From: Formicarius rufipectus | Taxonomy: Eukaryota > Chordata > Aves > Passeriformes > Formicariidae | Length of the DNA: 64,000 nt | Direction: 5' to 3' | NCBI GenBank assembly: GCA_013399695.1 | Contig: VXAU01002429.1 | Location: 44,815 to 108,814, forward strand | Part shown: positions 26,201 to 38,200 of the stretch, piece by piece | How the letters are laid out: every line of letters starts with the position of its first letter | Numbering within the stretch: position 1 is the first letter of the stretch | Translations under genes and position numbers: made by a program | The notes under the pieces: model-generated | What the model was told of the DNA's origin: nothing | Seen by the model: the letters and a program-made list of their open reading frames with translations, nothing else | Database searches by the model: none

Positions 26201-29200
26201 TAAATCCTCACCGCGTGTACACAACAAATGTACTTTACAGGATTGATTCTTTTAAAATTTTGTTTTATGCAAATTTATTTCAAAATTATAGCTGGACAAT
26301 ATGTATACATTTTAAGGGACTCTGGGAAACAACTGTATTTAAGTCTTTGATACAATTTAATCTTTCATTTTTGCTGCACATTGCAGTGCTGTGAGCGCAT
26401 GTGATTTTGTGGTGTAATTAGACAGGTGTTCCTGTGAAAGTGACTGTAGAAAGTGCTTCTACATCTGAAGCTGAAGACACAGAAGACTTAGATGATGTCT
26501 TCCACCATTCTGATTTGGCAAAATCAATTGATAAGATCAGTGTTACAGAATTTCAACAATTAGAGGTAAGAAGCATGTTATGTGTGTTAGATTTCACAGA
26601 GGCAAATAGTACCAATTAAACCATGTTGTATTCAGAAAACTGTAGTTAAGCAAATAACCAGCCATGGAGCAGGATTTCAGAATAGCTTTTAATTATCCTG
26701 CAAATTTCTACGTTCCAATCTTGAATCATAGTTAAAAACCCTTCCAATCAGTGTTACTGCTTGGAGTATTTTCTTCCAAGTATTTCTTTTATAAAACTAA
26801 GGTTATTTCTAAGAGCTAAAGTATGGTAATGATTGTTATGTAAAAATAGTTACAAAAATGGCTGAAAGAGTGTTAGAGCTCCATTTTATAAGTGAACTTA
26901 GTAACAAGCTTTTTTCATTTGCTTTTTATTATTCCTTCTACTTCTTTGATAGCTCTAAATAGTAGTAGTGAAACCGACTTTCTGCAAATGTCTTGACTGG
27001 GAATGTTCTGATAAAAGAAAAGGAGGAGAAAAAGCATGTGTTTCACTGGCTCAGTAATGCTGCTGAGGTATCTAGCACTATTATAAATTAATGCTCTCAG
27101 GCAGAATAACTGAGTTGTTGCAGAAGTATTAGGATTTCAATTCTGTTTGGAAAATCTGCACTGCCTCCAAAAGAATACGCCTGAAAATAAAACTTGTAGT
27201 CAATCTGATTTTGGTAGTGGTTGCCAGAGCACCTCACTGGGTGAATGTACTGTTCATATGTACAAATATTAAGACAGTATAGCTGTCTTCATTTCACTGA
27301 GAAGTGAAATTAAAAATCAACTTGTTGCAGGTCTGTAGGTAGTGGGAGTGTTTAGTGTGGATTAGAGTTTTGGAAAGCAAAAGGACTGTACAAATACTGC
27401 AAAACTACCAGTGGGGTTTTTTTCTTTTTGTTTGTTTGTTGTTTTTATTTTATCTACAAATACTTTTTCTTTAGACCCACCCTTTTTTTCTCTAGAACTT
27501 TTGTTGAGGAAGATTCAAGGTTTTAACATGTTGCTGGGACTTAAAGTTGTATAGGGACTTTCTTTAGGTGTAACTTGTTTACTGTTTGTGTGTAATATAT
27601 TAACATTGTGCTGTGTTGTGGCTGCAACACTTATCAAAAGCATTATGTCCGGAATTGTAGAATTTCATGTCATGTGAAAATTGCTCTAAAGCCTTCTGTG
27701 CAGGAAGTACTGTGCTTTCAGGAAACACTTCATGGATCTGTTCTTGGTGCTTGGACAGGGGAGAATATTATCTTCAGGGCACAGAGCAGAGGCAGACAGT
27801 GTTTTGTGGTTTGCAGAAGGGTTGTCATACTAACCTATGACATCCATGTTACCTGTAGTACTACATGAGGAGCAACTATAAGCAAGGGACTGTTAGTAGT
27901 TAATTTGAGATTCCTTGGAGATAAACCCACAAATTTTAGCAACCTACCCCAAAATTGGTTTTAAATTTTCTAAGCTTGTAAAAGTCCAGAGTTTCCTGAC
28001 TTTATGAGTTTGAAAACCAAAATTTTTTTTTTATGCCCTGTCATTTCCTTTCTGTTTCTTAGTGCTTCTTAATTTCTAGCTTCAGTCTTTTTTCATGTTT
28101 TTCTAATCATAAGACAAGTTGATGCAACTTCCTAGTGTGGAGAAAACTCATGTAGTTGAACAAGGAGAAGTGCAAAGTCCTGCACTGGGGAAGAACAACC
28201 CCAAGCACCAGTATCTGCTGAGGGTGGACCATCTGGAAAGCAGCGCTGCAGAAAAAGCCCTGGGGGTCTTGGTGGAGACCGAGTTGAACATGAGCCACCT
28301 GTAAACCCTTGCAGCAAAGGAGGTGAATAGCATGGTGGACTGTATTAGGAGGAATGTTACCAGCAGGCTGAGGGAAGTGATTCTTCCTCTGTACCGGTGA
28401 GGCCACACCTAGAATACTGTGTCCAACTCTGAGCTCTCCAGTACAAGAGAAACATGGGCAGACTGGAGAGAGTCCCAACAAAGAGCCACAAGAAGGGTTA
28501 AGGAAGCACCTCTCCTCTGAGGAAAGGCTGAGAGAGCTGGGACTGTTCATTCTGAAGGAGGGAAGGCTCAAGAAGGGATAAATACCCAAAATATACCCCA
28601 AATAGGATGGAGACCATCTCTTTTCTCTGGTGCCCAGTGACAGGGAGAGACACATTGGGCAGAATCTGAAAGACAAGGTGTTTTGTTCTGAGCATCAGGA
28701 AACACTTTTTCACTTTGAGGGTGACTGAGCACTGGCACAGGTTGCCCTGGGCAGCTGTGGCCTCTCCCTCCTTAAGGGATTCTAAAAAATCTTCTAGGCA
28801 TGGTCCCAGGCATCTTGTTTTAGGTGGCCCTGCTTGTAACAGATGACCTCCAGAGATCCCTTCTAACCTTGACCAGTCTGTGGTATTTTTCCAGGACTGC
28901 ATTGAGCTATCTTAAAGACTCACATTGGTTGATGTGGTTGGGGGTGTATCAGAAGTGGAGTATGGTAAGTGGCAGAAGTCTGTGGCTGATAAGGTGAGAG
29001 GAAGTGGAGGACCCTTTTGATATGCATTAATTTGGCTTAGGTACTGTCATTAAACAGCTTTTAATGCACAGCAGCTTGAGGGAGAAGCTGTCTTGAGCAA
29101 CTGATATAACTGAAAAGTAATCCAGTGTATTTGGAGGTAGCAGGCCTTTCAGTAAAGTGGGACTACCAGCTGTGCTAGAACAATGATGGGAATGCAGAGT

Positions 29201-32200
29201 TGGAATAAACAGTAAGAGGTGGGAACTCCTTAAACTGCTGCTTTGCCAAAAAAGCTCTCTAAATATTTTTTATATTTTTATGTGACTTTCACTTCAGTAT
29301 GCAAGTCTGTGAGAACTTCTCTGCATCCTACTGCTCATAAAGGGGCTTTAAGCATACTACTTGGTGAAACAAACTGTGTTTTCTGTTAAAAGAAATATCT
29401 TGGGTAATTTCTTCTTAAATGAAAAAATAGATATTCATTCCTTCCACTAGAGGGAATCAGATGTCCAAGTGAGTTCTGATGAAAGTAGTTAAGGTAACTC
29501 CCGCATTTTTAAATTTTAGCTCTCAGTTGGTGTAGTGAACTTCTCCCTTCAACAGGGCAACTCTTTCTATGTATTACTAGTTTGTGCATTACACAGAAGT
29601 AGAGATTGTACGTTAACATTTTTTAAAATAAGGACAGCAATGTAATCAAAGAGAAAAACGTGGATAATTAGTTTCTAAATTTTTAAAAATACATTTTTTG
29701 AACTTCAGTTTTTTACCTGTGTCTAGTGTTGAGTAGTCATACTGCATGCAGTAATTCCGAGGGCTTCATATATTTTTGGTATGTGATTTCTTCCTAAAGG
29801 TTGTCAGTGCTGTTTTTCTGGGCTATACTTCTTGAAGGCTTAATCTGGTAGCTTGGATATACATTAAGTGCTCTCTGATGTATTTTAATAATTTTTTTTC
29901 TGCAAAAAAACTAGGGCATTGTGTCAACTGGTGAATTTCTTAGAAGCAAAACAAAGAAAAATGTGTACATATACTTGTAATTTAATGGTGACAAATACGT
30001 TCACATAGGTGTAAGGTGTATTCCTTTAAATGCTGGCTTTGATACTGCTTATGGGGAGATGCAGCTGCAGTATTCAGTTTCTTGTTGAAGTCAGCCCATA
30101 ACCATCCAGAGAGGTCCCAGTTAACTGGAAACTGACAAGTGTTGTCCAGATTTTCAGGAAGGGCAAGAAGGAGGACCCTGGAAACTGCAGGCCTGTCAGT
30201 CTCACTTCAGTGCCTGGTAAAGCTGTGGAGATTATTCTAAGAAATACTGAAAAACACCTGAAAGATATCAATCACTGGTCACAGCCAACACAGCTTCATG
30301 CAAGGAAAGTCCTCCTTATCCAGCCTGATTTTCTTTTATGACAAGGTAACCCACACAGGTGGTCAGGGGAAATCAGTTGATGTAATCTTTTTGGATTTCA
30401 GCTTCACTTGGGCCCTGTGCTCTCTGACTTCTTCATAAACGACTTGGATGTGGGATGGAAGGGGTACTGAGCAAGTTTGCAGATGACACAAAACTGGGAG
30501 GAGCTGTTGACTCCCTGGAAGGCAGGGAGGCCCTGCAGAGACACCCGGTCAGGTCAGAGAACTGGGAAATCACCAACCATGTGAAGTTCTTCAACAAGGG
30601 CAAGTGCTGGATTCAGCACCTGGGATGGGGCAGCTCCGGATGTTCATACAGACTGGGAAATGAGATGCTGGAAAGCAGTGCCACAGAAAGGGCCCTGAAG
30701 GTCCTGGTTAACAGCAAGTTGAATCTGAGTCAGCAGTGCCCTGGCAGCCAGGAGGGCCAACCGTGTCCTGGGGGGCATCAGGCACAGCATCACCAGCCAG
30801 GTAAGGGAGGACTGCTCTGCAATGGAGCGGCCTCACCTGGAATATTGTGTTCAGTTCCGGGCATCACAACAGAACAAAGACACTAAGCTTTTAGAGAGTG
30901 TCCAAAGGAGGGCAACAGAGATGGTGAAGGAGCTTGAGGGGAAGTCTCAGGAGGAGTGGTTGAGGGCACTTGGTATGTTCAGCCTGGAGGAGACTGAGAG
31001 GAGACCTCATTGCAGTTACAACTTCCTAGTGAGGCAAAGAGGAGGGGCAGGCACTGATCTCTTCTCTGTGGTAACCAGTGACAAGACCCAAGGGAACGGC
31101 CTGAAGTTGTGTTGGAAGGTTTATTAGGTTCAATATTAGAAAAAGATTCTTCTCCCAGAGGGTGTTTGGGCACTGGAACAGGCTCCCCATGGAACTGTCA
31201 CCAAACCTGCCAGAATTCAAGAAGCGTTTGATTTATATTCTTAGGTACATGGTGTGACTCTTGGGATGGTCCTGTGCAGGGCTAGGAGTTGGACTTGGTG
31301 ATCCTTGTGGGTCTCTTCCAACTCAGCAGTCTGTGATTCTGAGATCAAATATGGTGTACGTCTATAGGGTGATAAGTCTAAATAAAACTACAGAACCACC
31401 ACATTTCTGTTTAAAAAAATCATGATAATTTAGCTACTTTCTAAGCCATTGCCCCTGAACAGTACAAACCAGCAATTTCAAGGAAAAGGTCACTGTTGTC
31501 AGCTTTAAAATTAACTAAAATCTGTCCACAACAAAAATACTACAGAGTTTTCTAGAGTTCCTTGGCAAAAATACCTTACTTTCTAGAAACTTTAAAATAT
31601 ATACACATATACTTATGTGTACATACTATAAATGGACTATAGCCTTCTTCAGATCAGTGGTAGCTATGATCTTCAAAGCTGGGTCATGGGATTCCAAGTT
31701 ATGTGTCAAGTTGTGAATGCAAGTTGTTATTGTCACTACTTTCTGTGCTGTGCTTCTGTGTCTGTAAGATGTTTTATAGCTTCAATTACTTCCACATGTT
31801 CTAACACTGATTGCAGTAAGATTGTGGTATTTGTAGATGTCTCTCCTTGGTGATTTGCCCCCTTCCCTATGCCTGGGTGTGAGGTACTGTTAAATCTTTT
31901 CCCATATACTACCTTTGAAATGTGTTTTTCTTATACCTTCTGACTTCCACAAGTGAATCTTATCTTTCAGTCAAAGATAGCTTTCTAGTTCAAGGTTTAA
32001 TATGGTTGATGTTAGTCTAGGGATCATAGGACTGGGCAAACCTGGGCAGCAGTGACAGATCTATAATCATCACCTTGAGTGGTTGTCACTGGGAGGCCTA
32101 TATCTAGCTTACTCTAGAACCTACATCTTTGAATCAGGTGCAGAAGTCCCTTGCATCTTATAAGACCTGTGAGGATCTCTTTGCATTTGTAGAAGGATTA

Positions 32201-35200
32201 TTTTTACTACGCCAAAATGCGTACCAGTCTCCTCAGATGATTGCTTATATGAAGTGAAATAGTATGCTCTTGAATAAACTTTTGATAGTAAACAAAGGAT
32301 TTTAGTGCTCTTTGAATCTTTGCTTCTCTGTAGAACTGGTTGATAAAGTGTGTACAAAAAGCAGTATCCTATTACATATAGGTGCCCATATAGTGAAATG
32401 AAGTTTTGTATACTGTTTTCACCTTTCAAACCAGACGACTCTGTTATGGTGTGCAAGAACAAATATTCCTGTTTGTTCTTCCACCTCAGGTGCTGTAATT
32501 AAAGATGATAATGCCTGGCTGGGGTACATGAAAATGTAGTTTTCTTATCAAATCCTGACTGCTGTTACTGAAACTGAAATTCACCACTTAGAACTAACAG
32601 TTAAGTGCAGGCATCTCATGAGTAAGACTAGAATATGTTTACTAGATGTTTAGTTTTGTTCTTATTAATTCAACACTAAATTTGGGACTGTGAAAATCAT
32701 ACTTTTTCTGCTGAAGAAGTAAGTGAAACCAATTGGGAAGAGAACAGTTTTTACAGTTCAAAATTTTCTACTCCTGCTACTGTAAGAAGGGATAAAATCC
32801 TGGATAAGTACAGTCTGAAAATCTAGATATGGCTACTAGGGATTTCTTATTGGAGCCCAGTTTGAGCTTTTGATGATGTAGAGCTATTTAGTTAAAAAGG
32901 ATGTTTGAAAAAGCAAAGGGGAAGAAGAGAAAACAGAGAAGCACACACATTCCTGATAGTAATAATCATACCCCAAAGAGACTTGTACTGCAATGTCATG
33001 TTATCTGCTGCAGTATTAGAAATCCTTTAAGCAAATCACACTTATTTCTACTTTCCTGTCTTAATTGTTTGCATCCTAGAGTTATGTACTAGAAGACATT
33101 TGTCATGTATTTTTGTAAAAGATATGTTGTTGTTTGGAATGCCACTTGTTAGTTGGATGTATTAAGTTTTTTTATATTGCCTGTAAATATGACGTTAAGA
33201 TAAATTTCATGATAATTTATCTGTGTTTTGATAGTTGGAGCTGGAAGAATGTATGAAAAAATTAAAGGAAGAACAGAGAGCTAGAAAGAAGGCTGAGGAA
33301 CGGGCAACAGAGGTAAGATACTTAACTGCTATTGATCTTTACAAGAGACACTGATTAAACTATCAACTTGCTTAAATATGAGTAATTATCTATGACCACT
33401 AATGTGGTGGCTTCCAGAATTTCAGTTCAAAGTCACGTGGATCATTTACTAGTATAAGGGCAATGATGAAATTTGTGTTTAGTAATGTGTGTTTGTTCTC
33501 CTGATCCTGTTCCAGAGCCTTGAACTCCAGATCAAGCTACTCTTTCAATGGCTTTTATTCATTTACTGTTTTATGATCATGGGCATCCGGATACTTATTT
33601 TCCCTAAGAAAGTGATTCAGTTTGTTTGCACGCATGGGTGGTTCTTTGTCCCCTAACTCATTTGTCATGACTTGTGCTGAAAACCTCTGTTGCAATTGTT
33701 GAATTTGGCTTATTTTGTAGCTTGGATCTTTAAGCTTTGTTTCCACAGGCAATAACCATGTTGTAAGGTTATCTACATGCTAGCTGTTGCGAAGTACATT
33801 TCAGTTCTGGCAGAACTGAACAACTTACCACAGTTAAATCATGAACTCTTATTTCCCCTGTCTGCTGTTGCTGGCATAAAAATACTCTTTTGCATCAATA
33901 AGCAGAATTTCTTCTAATAGAGTTGACTGTAAGATAGCATAAACAAATGGATTTGGTTCTTAGATGTGAGCTGGAGGGGACAGAAAGTGGTGATATTTTA
34001 AATTTTAAATTTTAAATTTGCTTTGAAATTTGAGCACTAGGTGATGCCCCACAGTACAGGGAGCAGATAGCCACCAAGGACTCACCACTCTACCACGTTC
34101 GTTGTAGACCTCTTTTGTGACCATCCCCGTTTTTCTGTAATTTGATGTGCACCAGTGGGCTCTTCTGGGTATCTGTTTATAGAATACTTAACTGCTTATT
34201 AGGCTAAACACCCCCTGCAAGAAATTTTTCTGTTACCCTAGACTGGTTGGACCTAGCACCTTGTCTTAGGGGAAGGGATAAACCAAGTAGCAGTAATGTT
34301 TAAAATTGTTCATTTTGATGTTCATTAAACATCTGCAGTGTACTACACAATCTATAACATTTTGTCCAAAATCCTCATTTGATTGCATGGCTGTAATCTT
34401 AAGTCAATGTCTGAGTTAATGCTTCCCTCAAACACAACACCTTGTATATCCTGCAGTTATTATTCAACTTTGTCTGACATCTATTTGATTAATGTTCAAT
34501 ATGGAGAAAAATTGAATCATCTTAAACTTTTTCAATTTTGGGATGCACAGTGCAGGGAAGAGGTAACAGTAGTATGCATTCTCTCTGATAGAGAGGGATG
34601 AATATAAGGAGAACTCTTGCCTTCATTAAAGTTTTTTTACTAATAAAATAAATTCTTTGGTGTTAATGTGTCATATAATATATGCAAAACATGATATGAA
34701 AGCTAATTTTTGTCTGCTTATAATTGCTGTGTAACTTTCTGTACATACAGAAGAGCCAGCAGTTTTGAGTGCCTATAGTAATATCACTGTGGTAGCGTAG
34801 CATAGAACTATGGCTGTGGATAAACAGACCTGTACAGAGCTCAATGTACAGCAAAACTCTGTATCTGTTGCATCAGTTCCTTTGGGTCTTTCTCTTCACG
34901 ATCCTGCTCTTTAGACTCTCAAAGGTGGGGTTTGATAGTTTGATATTTTGAGTATTTTTTAACTGAAAATGAAAGAAATTTTCTTGTTTGGTTGTTTTTG
35001 GTTTTGTTTTTTTTCACCCACATAGCTAGAAATTGAAAATGCAAGATTAAAGAATCTAAATATCTCCCTGTCTGAGGTTCTTCATGCACAGTCAGTAACC
35101 AGCACAATTTTGGAAGATGAAGGTGTTCTAGGCAGCATTGAGAACTCTTTCCAAAAGTTTCATGCTTTTTTAGACCTCCTTAAAGATGCTGGGTAAGTTG

Positions 35201-38200
35201 TCACTTTACTCAAGTCTTGCTGTTTTTCCTAAGATCTTCCAAAATTATCTGCACAATGAAGTATGCTGCGTTCTACCCCCTGGATTTATAGGACTATACT
35301 TCCAAAGAGCAAAAGAAAATAAATAAGCCATGTATCTATTGTTTAGTCTTTTCCTAGTGGGAAAAACACAATCTAAGCACTTAGATGTACATGTTCATGT
35401 ATCTGTCCTTGGGAGAGGCTTTCAAGAAGAGTAGAAAGTTTCTATTACAACATGTTTCCAAGTCAGTTGAATCACATGTGGCTCTTAGCATTCCCATGAG
35501 CTGAAAGGTTCAAAATGCAATTTAATTGGCTTCAGAAAGTGTCTGTTGCCTTGTGCTCTCTATTTACTAATTGAAGTACAGAAGTCTAGACAGATGAATT
35601 TGGCCTCTAATTCTGGATTATATATTATGATTTTAATTATTTTTGAGAGTATTGGTTAAAGTTTGTCTTACTACTGTATCTGCAGGTTCTCACAGCGTGG
35701 TTCGTCCTTCTGATATGTCATAGAATTTCAGCTTAAACCCGATTTGTAAAGCTTATGCAGCCAGATATGGCAATCCCATCTACAAGAATGAAGGACAGAT
35801 ATGAATATATATTGTAGCCTACTCTGCATGCTCAGGGAACAACACAAAAGATTTTATTTGCCTCCCACTTCCAAATTAATTATGTAACTCAGAACATGTG
35901 ACAATGGCCTCAAATTGTCCCAGTTTTAGACTAGATATTAAGACAAATTTCTTCACTGAAGGGATGGTCAGATATTGGAACAGAGTGCACCAGGACATGG
36001 TGGAATCACTATCTCTGGAAGTGTTCAAAAAACATCTAGATGTGGTGTTAGAGGACATGGTTTAGTGGCAGACCTGGCAGTGTTAGATTGATGGCTGGAC
36101 TTGATATTAGAGATCTTACTCAGTCTTGATGATTCCATGTCTAACTTACTGTAAAGTTCACCCGGAGGTTATGTTCTGATTTTGTGACAATCAATTTGTA
36201 GAGTTGCCTTTACTTCAAGAATTAATTTCAAACTTTTGAGGAAGGCACAAATGCATTTTCACTACATGAAGAAGGATTTTTTCATACAGGCCCTATGTCT
36301 ACTTGTGTATTAGAAAGCTGTTCTCTAGAGAGCTGAAAGTTATAGAATCCCAATCACAAAGAGTACTCTTCTCAATAAGCTCCTTATATCACATGCTATG
36401 GTATCAACTGATAGCTGCAATTTCTCACTTCTTGTTTAAAAAATGCAAGTGTTTGGTTTGGCCAGTATGTAAGCAGGCAGGTGACACATCACTGTATTTG
36501 TGAAGTGTGTCATGGCATTGGTTAGATATTGTGCTAATTTGGAGATGGGCACCAATCTTCTGCTTGAATGACAGAGTTTTGATCTTTGTTCTGTCCAGCA
36601 TGGAATCTGCCTGTCAGCATCCTGCTCTGAGCTCAGTGCAAACTAGGAGGACTTAATTTGCAGACTCATAACATTTGAGTTTTGAACCTGAAGGCTAATT
36701 TGTGCAAAAATAAGAAAATACCTTTACCTACTTGGTTTCATCTTGGCTAAGATATTTTGGGCTTCTCATAAAATATTAAAAACTATCTTCAAAGTTTTAA
36801 ACAGATTGTACTACTTCTTCTGGTTTTGAGTGTTTATGTCTTTCAAAGGCTAAGAATTGATTGTATCATTTTCTACTGAATTTTATTTTACAGACTTGGG
36901 CAACTTGCTGTATTAGCTGGGATAGACCAGTCAGATTTTGGTCTTTTGGGACATCCACAGATGAATTCTGCAGTCAGTACACCTGCGAACATGGTAAAGG
37001 AAAAGTCTTTTGAAGAAGAAAGAGAGGAACATACCCAGAACTTCAAAGTAAGTCCAGAGAGGGAATACTAGAGGCAAGTTTACGTGATATTTTTTAATGT
37101 ATTTTTCAGCTCTTATCCCCCTCTGATTTATGAAGTTATTACTACAACCTTTTGCTGTAGCTGCAGTTATACAGATCATAATAATTCAGTGATTAATATA
37201 AGCTTTAAAAGTCTCTACCATTTGGAACATAAACTATAGCATTTGGTAATTTATTAAAGAAAGCATTAGTGGTAATTGTGTTGTTTCTTACTCTGAAATA
37301 AGAAGTTCCAATAGTGGTATACATCCATTAAAAATGAAAAATACCATGACTGGCTTTTTAGAAACATTTAAGAAAGATGTATAGTGGTTTTAAAAACTCT
37401 AAGAGGCTAGTACAGTGTTCCTGCTGAAAATCACAAATTATCTGCTAAGTAAGTGCAGTGTATGTGTCCAGTCCTGATAGATTTCTGTGGCTGTGACATG
37501 AATTTCAGGCAATTAAAAATTTGTAGTATTTGTAGATAGTGTGTAGGGTTTTTGTTTCTATTCTGTCAATTAATAGAAAACCTTCTGGATTTTCCAAGGA
37601 GATACCCAAGTTCATGTAACCAAATCAGACAAACAAAAAAACTCCAAACGAAAACAACTGAGAAAAAAAGACTAGGCTTAAGTTTTAAAAGCTATTCAAT
37701 ATGAAGATACTGGCTGCCTATAGCCTTGTCCAAGTTGAAAAAAACTGTCATACCTAAGAATCACTCTGCATTCTGGTGTATTTCTTGTACACAATCTCTC
37801 CCCTTTAAGTGTTCCAAAGTCCTCAAGAACAATGAGCTTCTGAAACATGATGTTAAAAATTCTGGAGTTTTGTTTGGTTTTGGTTTTGGTTGAGCTTTTT
37901 TTTAAGTGTGAAAAGCTATTTCCAGTTTTGCAGTTTAAGACTCTTGTTATCTCCTAGTATTGGTGATTAGTTCAGATTCTTGCAGCCATTAGTTATTGTG
38001 GGATAGACTGTTGGGATTACACCTCTGTGAACTGCCAGCAAATGTAATGAATTTCAGGTATTTTGGAATGATAGACATAAATAGTCTTTGGTTGCTTCAA
38101 GTGTAAATGACACATCTTTGTAGTATAAATTTCAAGCTAGATAGGAAACTCTAATGTGCCTACTCTGTGTACATATGGCAGTTGAAATACTGCCTTTTTT

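Larger units (their letters stand above)
26566..33234 (+). other. CEP78: CEP78 intron 12
   Basis: The largest intron (6.7 kb). It holds two sense CR1 fragments (28,155-28,890 and 30,070-31,345) that explain the local GC rise and the longer open frames. The rest is plain AT-rich sequence. Confidence 0.9.

Noticed and set aside
28107..28676. 189-codon minus-strand open frame
   Set aside because: It is the antisense of a CR1 fragment.
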